Shown here: positions 8,661 through 17,528 of the stretch, in pieces
Position numbering within the stretch: position 1 is the first letter of the stretch
Layout of the letters: each line of letters opens with the position of its first letter
Assembly: GCA_034669145.1 (NCBI GenBank)
Contig: JAXDNY010000174.1
Location: 30,670 to 94,669 of the forward strand
Direction of reading: 5' to 3'
From: PALSA-894 sp034669145
GTDB taxonomy: Bacteria; Pseudomonadota; Alphaproteobacteria; Rhizobiales; Xanthobacteraceae
DNA length: 64,000 nt
Program-made: the position numbers and the translations under genes
The notes under the pieces: generated by a model
Databases searched by the model: none
The model's input: the letters and a program-made list of their open reading frames with translations, nothing else
Told to the model about the DNA's origin: nothing

Positions 8661-8700
8661 GCCTCCACATCACGCCGGGAGGCGGATGCGGGGCGGAGCC
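8661..8700 (-). promoter_or_regulatory. Shared leader of two tiny membrane-protein genes, copy 1
   Basis: Read on the minus strand: GGCTCCGCCCCGCATCCGCC, then TCCCGGCGTGATGTGGAGGC. It recurs almost exactly upstream of the gene at 28104 (28118-28158). The conserved stretch ends 17 bases before the ATG. It could be a promoter-proximal operator or a translational control element. Confidence 0.5.
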
Positions 8701-8853
8701 CGAAAACGTTATAGATGTTGCGTATCTGTATTTAAATTATTGGGACGATTTTTCAAATTACAAGAGTTTTTCAAAGAACGCACGCTTCGCGGCGAGCGAG
8801 TCATTGTTCGTTCGCTAGGGACTTCCGAGAGATGGACTCTCTTTCCGACGAAA

Positions 8854-8886
8854 CAAAAAAACCGAGGCCGCTCATCGCGGCCCCGG
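8854..8886 (-). terminator. Rho-independent terminator of the ParB-like gene
   Basis: On the minus strand CCGGGGCCGC and GCGGCCTCGG pair around GATGA, followed by seven T's. It lies 21 bases after the stop at 8908. Confidence 0.85.
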
Positions 8887-8907
8887 CCTTTGGCGGGTTC
8901 GCTGATC

Positions 8908-10797
8908 TCAGGCTGCGACCGCTTTCTCGGCTGTCTCCGGCATCACGGCATCGACGCTCTGCCGCGCGCGGAGGATGGAAGGAAGCCACTTGCTCTCGGC
9001 AAGCAGCCGCTCCGCGCTCTCCGCCATCGCGGGCTTCTTCATGTCCACGATGCTCTGCGCCTCCCCGGCCGGGCTGCCTTCGCGGACGGCCTCAAGGATG
9101 AGCGGCTTCGTGACCCGGCCGAAGTAGCTTGCGCTCGTCGCCGTCCAGTACGCCGCCATGTCGAGGTTGACCGTCTGAGCCAGCACGTCCGCGTGGGCGA
9201 GCGCCTCGCGCCGTCCGTCACGCGGCAGCTTCACCGCATCGACCGTCAGCGAGACGCAATGCGCGAACAGCGCCATCAGGCTGTCGTGGTCGAGCGAAGC
9301 GACAAAGCGCCAAAGATCGGCCGCATCACCGGGCATCTGCCGTGCCCACTGCTCATGCCGAGCGGCGATGCTCTTGCCAGCGGGCGTTCCGTCCAGCGTC
9401 GCGTGCCGCTCAAGCCCCGTGCTTTGAGCCTGTACCGTCAGGCAACTGCCGTGGAAGCCCAGATAGAACGTCTGACCCGCCAGCACATGGACCGCCGCGA
9501 CCAACGCGACATCGGGGTTCTGAGCCAGCGTGTCGCGCAACGCGGCCGTGCGATGCGCAGTGAGATCGGCCACCAGCTTGTCGGAATGCCCACTGCCCTC
9601 CCCTTGCTCGTCGTCGTTCTCCTGCTGCCCATCGGATGACAGACCTGCCTTGCCCTTTCGCTTCGGCCGCTGCGCTTCATCCTCAGGGCGGATAAGGCCG
9701 CGCTCGATGCGCAAAGCGCCATCATGGCCTACGCATACGAAGGCACCGCCGCGAGAGACATCCTCTGCATTGAAAGCGAAGGTTGCGTCGATCTCGGCCT
9801 GAAGGCTGTCGAGCCGCGCGGACACGTCCTCGGGCAACTCATCGACCGCCTCGTACTCGATCGCGATCGCCTCGCTCTGCGCCTCGGCCTTCTCAAGGCG
9901 CTTGCGCTCGTTCTTGGTGAGCTTGCGCTGGACCGGGTACACGCGGCGGCAGCCGTTATCGTGCGGGTAATCGACCGACGCCTCGACCCATTTCCAGCCC
10001 TCGGCGCGGACCTCCACGGCTGCTTGCTCCAGCTTTTCCATCACCAAGCGATCAAGCAGGGCAACATCGGCGAGGTAGCCGTCACAACGCTCATCGAACA
10101 GGTCGCGCATCACCGCGCCACCCGCTGTCTCGTAGGCTTCAACGCCAACCAGCACCGCGCGCCGGTCCGTAACCGCGACGTGCTGCTCGGTCAGCATTTG
10201 CCGGATCATCTGAGGCGACTTATTCCACGCCAGCGCCTCGTAGACCTGCTCCTGCCGCGCCTGATCGTCCGTCAGACAGAACGCCATCAGCTGATCGAGG
10301 TTGATGGTACCCTCGCGATACAGCGCTATGAGCTTCGGACTGGCAGCACCGAGCCGCAGCCGTTGACGCACGACCTTGGCAGTGACGCCGAACCGCGCCG
10401 CGATGTCCTCAGCGCCGACACCCTTCGCATGCAAGCCCGCGAATGCCGCGTACTCGTCGGCCGGATGCAACTGCTCGCGCACTACGTTCTCGGCAAGGCT
10501 CAGTTCTTCCGCCTCGCCTTCCTCGGCCAGCAAACACGGGATCGGCGCGGACTTGCGCAACTGCTTTCGCTTCGCCAGCAGCCTCAGCGCCGCGAGCCTC
10601 CGCCCGCCGCCGATCACTTCATACGTCCCGATCTGCCGCTTGCCGTTCAGTACCGGCCGGACCGCGAGGCTTTGCAACAGGCCATGGGCCGCGATGCTCG
10701 CCGCAAGCTCGCCAATCCCGGTCTTGCCTCTGGTACGCCGCACGTTCCGATCGGACGGAACAAGCTTGTCCAGTGTGATGTCTCGGATGATCGTCAT
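8908..10797 (-). CDS. Large ParB/Spo0J-like protein
   Basis: A 629-residue protein. The N-terminal 130 residues form a ParB nuclease-like domain (ITLDKLVPSDRNVR, IAAHGLLQSLAVRP, YEVIGGGRRLAALRLLA, ENVVREQLHPADEYAAF) followed by a KorB-type helix-turn-helix (DIAARFGVTAKVVRQRLRLG). The remaining 450 residues include a charged linker and a large C-terminal region of unknown role. It is about twice the length of a chromosomal ParB, as in the ParB-like genes common on alphaproteobacterial plasmids. There is no parA next to it (the island's parA is at 32696), so a role in segregation is uncertain. A damaged copy of its N-terminus lies at 13801-13880. Confidence 0.85.
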   Translation of the reverse strand: MTIIRDITLDKLVPSDRNVRRTRGKTGIGELAASIAAHGLLQSLAVRPVLNGKRQIGTYEVIGGGRRLAALRLLAKRKQLRKSAPIPCLLAEEGEAEELSLAENVVREQLHPADEYAAFAGLHAKGVGAEDIAARFGVTAKVVRQRLRLGAASPKLIALYREGTINLDQLMAFCLTDDQARQEQVYEALAWNKSPQMIRQMLTEQHVAVTDRRAVLVGVEAYETAGGAVMRDLFDERCDGYLADVALLDRLVMEKLEQAAVEVRAEGWKWVEASVDYPHDNGCRRVYPVQRKLTKNERKRLEKAEAQSEAIAIEYEAVDELPEDVSARLDSLQAEIDATFAFNAEDVSRGGAFVCVGHDGALRIERGLIRPEDEAQRPKRKGKAGLSSDGQQENDDEQGEGSGHSDKLVADLTAHRTAALRDTLAQNPDVALVAAVHVLAGQTFYLGFHGSCLTVQAQSTGLERHATLDGTPAGKSIAARHEQWARQMPGDAADLWRFVASLDHDSLMALFAHCVSLTVDAVKLPRDGRREALAHADVLAQTVNLDMAAYWTATSASYFGRVTKPLILEAVREGSPAGEAQSIVDMKKPAMAESAERLLAESKWLPSILRARQSVDAVMPETAEKAVAA

Positions 10798-10817
10798 ATC
10801 AAGTCTCCTCTAAGGTT

Positions 10818-10854
10818 GGGGTTACAGCGCAGCCAAAGCGCCGCGCTGAACCCC
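10818..10854 (-). promoter_or_regulatory. Hairpin in the leader of the ParB-like gene
   Basis: GGGGTTACAGCGC (10818-10830) pairs with GCGCTGAACCCC (10843-10854) with one bulge, 20 bases before the ATG and adjacent to the GAGGAGAC ribosome binding site. Further upstream, CCCGATCT/AGATCGGG and AGGGGT/ACCCCT can pair as well, so the approximately 190-base leader is highly structured. No gene is seen in it. A role in attenuation or translation is inferred. Confidence 0.4.
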
Positions 10855-11010
10855 TGCCCGTTGGCGAAACCGGGGGTCGCAAGTGCAACCGAGGGGGATC
10901 ACCCGATCTGCACAAGCGCCAGCGCGGAAGATCGGGGAGACGGTTGCGCGCGCGAGGGGTGGAACCCCTGAGGCTTTGCGTCGAGGGTCATGCGCTTAAA
11001 ATGAATAGGA

Positions 11011-11037
11011 AAAACAAAAACCCCTGCATCGCAGGGG
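11011..11037 (-). terminator. Rho-independent terminator
   Basis: CCCCTGC-GAT-GCAGGGG followed on the minus strand by TTTTTGTTTTT. It lies 14 bases after the stop of the 37-aa membrane-protein gene. Confidence 0.9.
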
Positions 11038-11050
11038 CCTCGATCTGACA

Positions 11051-11164
11051 TCAATCCGAAATTCTAGTGCGCAGCTTCTCAAGCTCCTGCCTGAGCGAGG
11101 TGACGGAACGGGATAGCAAGAACACCGCAATGCTGAGGGTGAAGATCATGATGTATGTAAGCAC
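11051..11164 (-). CDS. Tiny membrane protein (37 aa)
   Basis: GTG start with AAAAGGAG 8 bases upstream. The product is VLTYIMIFTLSIAVFLLSRS followed by a short charged helix, VTSLRQELEKLRTRISD: one membrane helix plus a heptad-like tail. A strong terminator follows. The ribosome binding site and terminator make it a real transcription unit; the function is unknown. Confidence 0.6.
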   Translation of the reverse strand: MLTYIMIFTLSIAVFLLSRSVTSLRQELEKLRTRISD

Positions 11165-11334
11165 GAAGTGGCTCCTTTTGAGCGACCGGAGCCTGCCCCT
11201 CCGGAAAAGCACGATGGGGCCGCGGCAGGAGCGGCTAGGGTGAATGGGAGAACCGCAGAAAGCGGCGCGCTCTTAGTTGACAACCTAAGGTTCGAAGACA
11301 GAATGTTGTTTGGTTGAGACTTGGTGCCGCAGAA

Positions 11335-12045
11335 ATGCAGGGCTTTGACAAGTACAGCGGTTATCTTGCGCTCTTCACGGCGTTGCTCGCCGTCGGGGGA
11401 GCGCTGGAGACGTTCACGAATCTGGGTCTGCTCGCCAAGTTGTTCGTAATCGCAATCGCCTCGCTCAGCGTATCGCTTTACTGCGCAAGCGTCCTCGCTG
11501 CGCGGATCAAGCCAGATCCGGCGATAGTCGGGTTCGGCGCGACTGCGGGCCCATTGTCGAAGAAACGGATTGTTTTGGCTATTCTCGGACTGGCAATTGT
11601 GGCCGGGATCGGAATTGGATTGGCGATCTTCGTCACCGTGCGGTTTGCCGCGCGTTTCGATGAAAGGGTCTCAACCGACACATCCGTCGTGACGCTGACA
11701 GCCGCCTATGCCAAGATTGAGCGAATAACCGTTCAGTTGCCGGCTCAAAGGCAATCGGCCTGCACGTGGGTTGATACCAGCACGCGCCGATCCGAACGAC
11801 TTGATCTGCAAATGATCGATTTCAGTTCGGCCACCCCGAAACTTCAAATAGATAATTTCTACTATCCCCAAGGCCTGGAGATCAGGTGCAAGCCGCCGGG
11901 AGTCGTCCGCGCGAATGTTCAACCGGCGTCTGCCGCATTCTATCATTCGGAAGACATCAGCTCGTTGAGGCTATGGATAATGTTTATGGGAGGAGTGATA
12001 TGGCTCGTCGCATGCATACGACTCGCGCAGTTGTTGCGGCAGTAG
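11335..12045 (+). CDS. Hypothetical membrane protein
   Basis: 236 residues from the ATG at 11335; an in-frame TTG at 11314 would add seven residues. Two hydrophobic helices lie near the N-terminus (about residues 10-55), a third around 85-110 and one near the C-terminus (WIMFMGGVIWLVACIRL), with an extracytoplasmic beta-rich segment holding two cysteines between the third and fourth. Not recognised. Its 3' end overlaps the next gene, so the two form an operon. Confidence 0.7.
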   Translation: MQGFDKYSGYLALFTALLAVGGALETFTNLGLLAKLFVIAIASLSVSLYCASVLAARIKPDPAIVGFGATAGPLSKKRIVLAILGLAIVAGIGIGLAIFVTVRFAARFDERVSTDTSVVTLTAAYAKIERITVQLPAQRQSACTWVDTSTRRSERLDLQMIDFSSATPKLQIDNFYYPQGLEIRCKPPGVVRANVQPASAAFYHSEDISSLRLWIMFMGGVIWLVACIRLAQLLRQ

Positions 12046-12614
12046 TGCTGCTCGGAACTCTCAATGCCGCCGCAAGCCAGTCGGCGCTGCGGCATCCCGG
12101 CAGGGTCTTGGAATTTCAGTCACAGAAGCCGCTTTCTGTCGCGGTGAAAGCTTGGCCAAATTCCAAGGAATCCGGCAAGGATGGCAGCAATTGCCCTCTC
12201 TATGGAGATTCACCCCTGGATTCCACAACATCCGGTTCGAGCGGTGCCTTCGCGGTGACGATCAAGCAAGACAAGGCGACCTATACCGCGGTATACTGTC
12301 ATAGCGCCTACGTCACGCGTGTTGATCGTGATATTCCGAATGGGAAGAAGAACGGGGAAGCCGTGATACCGACGCCGACCTTTCTCTATCCCGTTGATGC
12401 GAAGGCAGTGGCCATAGATCCCTCGACCCTTGAAGACACCGTGACACGCAGGATCATTGGGTTGCTGAATGATTTGGCCTACATCAGAAAAATTGACCCG
12501 GAGCTATTAAAGCGAGCGATAGGCGATCTTGCAAAGGACGTGTCGACGTCCTCAAATCAGCGTTCGAACGTGATCTTGAGGTTCACTGAAATCATACAAG
12601 CTTGGGACGAATAA
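12000..12614 (+). CDS. Hypothetical exported protein
   Basis: 204 residues. The ATG at 12000 follows GGGAGGAG by 5 bases, a strong signal, although it lies 46 bases inside the preceding gene. The product has a signal peptide (MARRMHTTRAVVAAVVLLGT ending LNAAASQ). The mature part has a beta-rich first half with two cysteines and a helical C-terminus. Not recognised. With the upstream membrane protein it may form an envelope pair. Confidence 0.7.
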   Translation: MARRMHTTRAVVAAVVLLGTLNAAASQSALRHPGRVLEFQSQKPLSVAVKAWPNSKESGKDGSNCPLYGDSPLDSTTSGSSGAFAVTIKQDKATYTAVYCHSAYVTRVDRDIPNGKKNGEAVIPTPTFLYPVDAKAVAIDPSTLEDTVTRRIIGLLNDLAYIRKIDPELLKRAIGDLAKDVSTSSNQRSNVILRFTEIIQAWDE

Positions 12615-12692
12615 ACGAGAGAAGATCATAAAATTAGGTATAGTATTGGCTTGACGTTCCATTTTCGCAAGCTTTTTCGCTTGCCAAAAAAT

Positions 12693-12939
12693 GGCGCATG
12701 GACGAGAGCGTAGCGAAGACCATTCGCCAGCCCCGAGACCGGTTAACAAGGCAGCCGCAGGAAGCGTAAGCATAGCGCCGCCACCGGCGGGACGTGGGAC
12801 CGACTGCCTCCGGCGAGGGGTTCCATAGCCACTTCCGCGTGGGATCGTCACCGCCTGGCCGAAACCTGCTCCCGCAATAAGCGGGGTCTGCGGCGGCTCG
12901 GGGCGAAGCCCAGAGCCCGCCGGCGCAGCCGGACGCGCC
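12693..12939. repeat. GC-rich dispersed repeat, copy 1
   Basis: This 247-base stretch recurs in imperfect form, in the same orientation, at 18304-18529. Conserved blocks include GAAGACCATTCGCCAGCC, GCATAGCGCCGCC, GGGATCGTCACCG and CGGCTCGGGGCGAAGC. It fills most of the gene-free interval 12615-13037. On the minus strand both copies read through a GEWSSLRSRPCA peptide, but the flanking frames differ, so a conserved protein is unlikely. Confidence 0.7.
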
Positions 12940-13037
12940 ACGGCAAGAAATGCTTATCTCCGACTCAGGAAAACGCGGCTACGTATCGTCGAACCGCGGC
13001 CGCAAAACGAGGCAAGCTGCCACGCTGGAGCGATATC

Positions 13038-13790
13038 ATGACTGCACAAGACCATCCGTCTTTCGGGCGACCGATAGACTCCGGCGCGGCGATTTGGCGG
13101 TACATGAGCTCCGACAAATTCGCGTGGATGCTGCGAACCGGATCGCTGTTCTTCTGCCGCAGCGATAAATTTGCCGATCCGCTCGAAGGGCACTTTACGA
13201 AAGTGAACCCGTACATCGAGGACCTCTGGGTCGCTCACCAGCGTGACGGAGGATTTGGCGTGTCGGGTGCCTCAGAGGAGGAGCTGCGACGCGGCTACCG
13301 CATGATGCTGTCCGTCGTCCATAAGGATAAGACGAGCACATTCGTCAACTGCTGGCACATGAACGAGGTGGAATCGCCCGGAATGTGGGCTTCGTTCGCC
13401 GCGGCGCATGAATGCGTGTGCATAAGGTCAAGCTTCGATCGACTTCACCGCCTGCTGCCCGACCAATGCTTCGTCGGCGGCGTCAGGTACATCGACTACG
13501 ACAGAGACTTCATCGACCCCCTCAACAGTCTTAACTTCGTCGGCCACAAGGATATCCGTTACAGGGAAGAGCGGGAGATTCGCGCGGTCGTTTGGGGAAG
13601 CGACGCTGCGAGCAAGTTTGGTGCGATTGCCGATGTTGGCATCGGAGTTCCCATCGACCTCGCATCTTTGATCACCGCCGTGCATACCAGTCCAAGTGCC
13701 GACGATCGGTATGAGCAGACGGTGGCCGCACTCTGTCGATCGCATGGATTGGACGTTGTCGTCGAAAGGTCGCGGGTGAGGCCAACCTGA
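13038..13790 (+). CDS. DUF2971 family protein
   Basis: 250 residues with the DUF2971 pattern: IWRYMSSDKFAWMLRTGSLF, then CRSDKFADPLEGHF near the N-terminus, CWHMNEVESPGMWASFA in the middle (residues about 100-120) and a KDIRYREEREIRAVVW segment later. GGAG lies 8-11 bases before the ATG. The family is widespread, often in mobile or defence-rich DNA, with no settled biochemistry. It stands alone, between the dispersed repeat and a ParB-like remnant. Confidence 0.85.
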   Translation: MTAQDHPSFGRPIDSGAAIWRYMSSDKFAWMLRTGSLFFCRSDKFADPLEGHFTKVNPYIEDLWVAHQRDGGFGVSGASEEELRRGYRMMLSVVHKDKTSTFVNCWHMNEVESPGMWASFAAAHECVCIRSSFDRLHRLLPDQCFVGGVRYIDYDRDFIDPLNSLNFVGHKDIRYREEREIRAVVWGSDAASKFGAIADVGIGVPIDLASLITAVHTSPSADDRYEQTVAALCRSHGLDVVVERSRVRPT

Positions 13791-13800
13791 ACCCGTCAAC

Positions 13801-13880
13801 GATAATGCCGCTCTTGCCTCGGGTGCGCCCTACGTCGCGCTCAGACGGGACAAGCTTGTCCAGTGCGAGGTCCGATAACC
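13801..13880 (-). pseudogene. Remnant of a ParB-like gene start
   Basis: Minus-strand translation gives DLALDKLVPSERDVGRTRGK, closely matching the start of the intact ParB-like protein at 10797 (DITLDKLVPSDRNVRRTRGK). Similarity stops after about 25 codons and there is no proper start. It is a broken fragment of a second copy, probably left by rearrangement when the 11.3-13.8 kb cargo arrived. No gene was found in the rest of 13791-14076. Confidence 0.75.
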
Positions 13881-14076
13881 ACTTCGCGGGAGGAGTTGAC
13901 AGGAAGCGCTGGGACACGCCGCTGGTTTAGCCTGCCTCTTGAAGGCTAGATCGTGTCGGAAAAGCAGGCCAGATCAACCGGGCTAGCCGAGGCGGCGGCG
14001 CCGCCACGCGCTCCGTCTTCACGTCCGTGCTGAATTGACCTTCGCTGCCCGCATGCGGGGCTTCTTTCCACTCAAT

Positions 14077-16440
14077 CTATGCCCGGAAGTTCGGCTTGTT
14101 GCCGAACGCCCCTATAAGGTCATTTTGAAGATCCTCAAAAGTGTATTGCTCTTCCGCATACTTTATTTTCCGTCGTTGAGTGACTGCCGATCTGAGTTCC
14201 GTCAAAGTGTTGGAGAAAAACCAGGATGGAATGCTAAGCCAATTCGTCGCAACAGCCCAGTCCTCAATAAGCCCAGGATATTGCTTCGCGAGGGAGCTTT
14301 CGCGTAGCCGGAATTCCCGCAACTCCTTCCGGTCATAGTAGATCAGGTGTTTTGCAAAGGTCGTAACCGTCGGAACGAACGCATCAAAATAATTGTATGC
14401 AGATATATTCGGATTATCGGCAAATCTATAAAACCTAACTCTCTTGGAGTCACTGACCGCTAGGCGATGCAGTGGGGTATCCAAAGCGAGGAAATACAAC
14501 CAGTCCACATACGCAAACGAAAAGTCCAAAATGAACCGACCTTTTTTTGATACCTGGACAAAGCTCTTTATTCCCTCGAACCGCGGCGACGACGCAGGAA
14601 AAAACGGACTCTGATATGAGAATGCCTGTACATCAATGAGTCCAAAGGCGATAAAATCCTCTAAATGCGTCACCAACAAGTCCGGATGGTATCCGAAACT
14701 CGAGTGAACAACCGAGAGCGCATCCTGGGCAGGCAATGGGCGCTGTTCAATAAAGCGAAGCAAGCGGTACCCTGCAAGCCCGTGCCAAATCGATTGCATC
14801 GCCGCAGTCTGCGCTTGATCGAACCAAAATATATTTGGGAAGACATCGCCTCGTGGAATCTGCACACTGCGATGCTTACGCTCGTGCGGGCGAGAATCTA
14901 AGAAGTATCGGCCGCCCAAGACCATATATTCAAGCATCCGGCGATTGTGATCGAAACCACGGACGCGATGCTGTTCTGCCACTCCCCGGGATCGATATGC
15001 TCGGATGGTACAGTCCAGCAGCGCACGAATATCGTTGTCAAAAACCGTCTCGATGATTCCCGCTTCCGATACGTCGTGATCGAATTTGATTTTCGCCAAC
15101 TTCTCTACCGACGATAGGATATTTGATATTTCAGTGGAAACAGTGGAAAGAAATGTGCGGAGGCAGTCGACGAACTCCGATACAGTCTCGTCGAGTGAAA
15201 TTGCAGCAGTTGGATTGCGATGATTATATTCCGCGATCCCTTTCCGGGCCGCCGCCCGCTGCTCTGCAAACGCGCCGTCTCCGTCCAATGCCACTATCTT
15301 TTTTTCGATAATTGAACGAACGATCGGGACCATGAGCTGAATAACCCAAAAGTTGATCCCAGGTGGAGTCATTTTCTGGTTATCGTTATATCCGTACCAG
15401 ATAGTGTCAAATGAAACCTCCGGAATAGTCTCGGGCCTAGCAACAACGAGAACCTTCGACTTCTCGTTGTCGGTCAGGTCCCGGATCGTTGAGATGAAGT
15501 CTGTGGTTTCCGAGCAAGCATTCTTGTATTGAGCATTGTCCTTACTCCACGCAATGTTGTCGATGCCGTCTACAATGGAAAGGATGCCGTATCCGGCGTT
15601 TCGTAGGAGCTCCGAGAAAGCTGTCCATACTTCCAGTGTTCTATCGAAAAGCCGCCGATTTTGTTTTTGGAAAACAGCGTGTACCGTCCGTTCGCTCAGA
15701 TATTCGCCTTGATGAAGTCGATTAATTCGCTCGCAAAGGGCGGAGAACTCTTCTACGTACTCCGAGAATTTAAATTCTGAGTATTGGTACTTGTCATCAG
15801 CTTCCGTTGCAATCAACGAGAACAACGAACTGATCCGCGCTGGATCAATTATCAGGAAGCCACTATAGAACAAAATGACATAGACCGCGTGTACTATATA
15901 GTAGTTTTTTACAGTAGCCTGTGCACTATCAATGGTTCTATCATATTTTAATCTGTACACTTTGGACATATCCACTCGGAACCATGTATATGACCATTCG
16001 TCTTCGAGGACTCTAGACCTGTGGTTCAGCCACCGATTGACCAGGTTTGTTTTGCCAATTCCTCGCGCGCCGACTAAGGCAACATAGTTTGAGTCAATAA
16101 GATACTTCTCAAGCATGTTCGAGATTGTGTCATACGAGGTAATTTGCGTGCCGCTCTCAGTCAACTGGGCGCGAGGCGCTTCAAGCGCGTAGGCAGCATC
16201 TAACCGGGTGACTGAGTCCGCACGGCTCGGGTTTGCCGGTTGCCCACGGATAACCGTATTGATGAGATCAATTACGGCTGCAACTCCTAGAGCCGACTTA
16301 CTTGGCACTTTATCCGGGTCGTCATGCCTGACTGTTGTCCGGCTAATGGGCGAGACATAATTTGAGTTTGCAACGTCCGGGTCAAATGCTGAAGTTATTT
16401 CGCTTCTTAGACGTTCAGCGAGTTCTTGAATATCAGTCAT
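14077..16440 (-). CDS. P-loop NTPase (STAND/AAA-like), AT-rich operon
   Basis: 787 residues. Walker A is GARGIGKT (124-131), the Walker B-like segment is LSIVDGID (287-294) and a sensor-like VLVVARPETIP follows (330-340). The rest is helical and not recognised; a winged-helix-like stretch may lie after about residue 580. The gene starts 17 bases after a small membrane-protein gene and ends a four-gene operon. The DNA is visibly AT-richer than its surroundings, a sign of recent transfer. ATPases with this layout are common in anti-phage systems, but no named system is recognised, so the role is inferred. Confidence 0.75.
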   Translation of the reverse strand: MTDIQELAERLRSEITSAFDPDVANSNYVSPISRTTVRHDDPDKVPSKSALGVAAVIDLINTVIRGQPANPSRADSVTRLDAAYALEAPRAQLTESGTQITSYDTISNMLEKYLIDSNYVALVGARGIGKTNLVNRWLNHRSRVLEDEWSYTWFRVDMSKVYRLKYDRTIDSAQATVKNYYIVHAVYVILFYSGFLIIDPARISSLFSLIATEADDKYQYSEFKFSEYVEEFSALCERINRLHQGEYLSERTVHAVFQKQNRRLFDRTLEVWTAFSELLRNAGYGILSIVDGIDNIAWSKDNAQYKNACSETTDFISTIRDLTDNEKSKVLVVARPETIPEVSFDTIWYGYNDNQKMTPPGINFWVIQLMVPIVRSIIEKKIVALDGDGAFAEQRAAARKGIAEYNHRNPTAAISLDETVSEFVDCLRTFLSTVSTEISNILSSVEKLAKIKFDHDVSEAGIIETVFDNDIRALLDCTIRAYRSRGVAEQHRVRGFDHNRRMLEYMVLGGRYFLDSRPHERKHRSVQIPRGDVFPNIFWFDQAQTAAMQSIWHGLAGYRLLRFIEQRPLPAQDALSVVHSSFGYHPDLLVTHLEDFIAFGLIDVQAFSYQSPFFPASSPRFEGIKSFVQVSKKGRFILDFSFAYVDWLYFLALDTPLHRLAVSDSKRVRFYRFADNPNISAYNYFDAFVPTVTTFAKHLIYYDRKELREFRLRESSLAKQYPGLIEDWAVATNWLSIPSWFFSNTLTELRSAVTQRRKIKYAEEQYTFEDLQNDLIGAFGNKPNFRA

Positions 16441-16457
16441 TAGGGAATAGCTCGCGT

Positions 16458-16919
16458 TTAGTTGCTGTCGGTACGAAAGAGTTTGAGGATGTCCTGAATG
16501 CGGTCCATCACCCTAGAGAGGACACGAACCAACACTAGCGCACCAAGCGCGATGCTTATGATTCCAACGTTCGTGGAGGTGATTCTGAATCCAAATGCAT
16601 CCAACTCGGAATGTCCGGTAGCTCCGAGGTAAACGAGGCCGAGCCCAGCAAGAATGAATGCTAGGGCAGCAATAGTAACGGCGATGATGACCAAATAGAA
16701 TAGTCCGCGCGCCTGGCGGAAGTGATCGCGGTGATTCACGCCCGAACCTTGGATATAAAGTGCCAAAGATTCCAGACTTTGGATGTGGATGGTCTGTCTG
16801 ATGAAATCAGACGGGAGTCGACGTTCTTCACCAATCCAGGGGCCGTAGCGAGCCCCCACCTCAGACGGCTGTATACGCGGTCGGTCGTCCGAACCGCCCT
16901 CTTCGTTGGTAGAGTTCAT
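16458..16919 (-). CDS. Small membrane protein of the NTPase operon
   Basis: 153 residues from the ATG at 16919; an upstream in-frame start at 16952 is possible. The N-terminal 60 residues are soluble and polar. Two strong membrane helices follow (LFYLVIIAVTIAALAFILAG, then VGIISIALGALVLVRVLS), with a short cytoplasmic tail (DRIQDILKLFRTDSN). It lies directly upstream of the NTPase gene. A small two-helix membrane protein paired with a sensor ATPase would fit an effector that permeabilises the membrane. That is inference; the family is not recognised. Confidence 0.65.
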   Translation of the reverse strand: MNSTNEEGGSDDRPRIQPSEVGARYGPWIGEERRLPSDFIRQTIHIQSLESLALYIQGSGVNHRDHFRQARGLFYLVIIAVTIAALAFILAGLGLVYLGATGHSELDAFGFRITSTNVGIISIALGALVLVRVLSRVMDRIQDILKLFRTDSN

Positions 16920-16965
16920 CAGGTGGTGTCCCCGTTCGATGGATACCACCACAACGCGTGCTTGG

Positions 16966-17223
16966 CTATGCCGGTTCTCTGATTTTTTTCCCGGAATGAC
17001 GCCTAGCGCCCATCAGCGCGGGGGTTTGAATCTCCTTGTATGTCTTTCCGGTTTCATCGACCGCGGCAATCATAAGGCCATTACTGGCTTCCGTTGCGGC
17101 CCACCCAAGGAGCATCAGAGCATTCTCGATTACGTCTTTCTTCGTGCGTAGATCGCACATTTTCATCAATGTCGTGAGCAACGCATCGTGCGTTTCGGTC
17201 AAATCCAACTGTAGCCGTGCCAT
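16966..17223 (-). CDS. Probable ribbon-helix-helix-like small protein
   Basis: 85 residues: MARLQLDLTETHDALLTTLM is followed by KMCDLRTKKDVIENALMLLGWA. A short strand, two helices and the TKKDVIENAL turn resemble a ribbon-helix-helix DNA-binding fold. The ATG at 17223 has AGGAC upstream. It is the second gene of the operon that ends in the P-loop NTPase. It could regulate the operon or act as a sensing partner; neither is demonstrated. Confidence 0.6.
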   Translation of the reverse strand: MARLQLDLTETHDALLTTLMKMCDLRTKKDVIENALMLLGWAATEASNGLMIAAVDETGKTYKEIQTPALMGARRHSGKKIREPA

Positions 17224-17239
17224 GTTCGCTGTCCTTTTA

Positions 17240-17413
17240 TTAGGCATCCACAGAACCGGATTCGTGTGCGCTTTCGTCCTTTTTCTTGGACGGACCCAAA
17301 CGGCCAATGGGCATTTCCTTCCAGCGTAGAAGCAGAGCTAGCACCTCTTCCAAGCTTTCGAACTTGGCGATCTCAGCTAGTTTGCGAAATCCTCGAAGGG
17401 ACCTCGTTCCCAT
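17240..17413 (-). CDS. Small hypothetical protein, first gene of the NTPase operon
   Basis: 57 residues from the ATG at 17413 (MGTRSLRGFRKLAEIAKFES...), with GTGGAG six bases upstream. A GTG four codons earlier is an alternative. The protein is basic with an amphipathic central helix (LEEVLALLLRW). It is 16 bases from the next gene and downstream of a near-consensus promoter. Not recognised. Confidence 0.55.
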   Translation of the reverse strand: MGTRSLRGFRKLAEIAKFESLEEVLALLLRWKEMPIGRLGPSKKKDESAHESGSVDA

Positions 17414-17528
17414 GTGCTTCTCCACTCAGCATTGGCGGTTCAGCCGCCGCCGATTCTGGCCGCTTGCTAGTGTCCATACACCCCTTCCTGATCCGTGGTC
17501 GCCTGTTGCTAGATGACTAATTGCGCAG

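Noticed and set aside
12552..12941. 129-codon minus-strand frame containing GEWSSLRSRPCA
   Set aside because: Lies on the dispersed repeat; the other repeat copy keeps only the short central peptide and not the frame.
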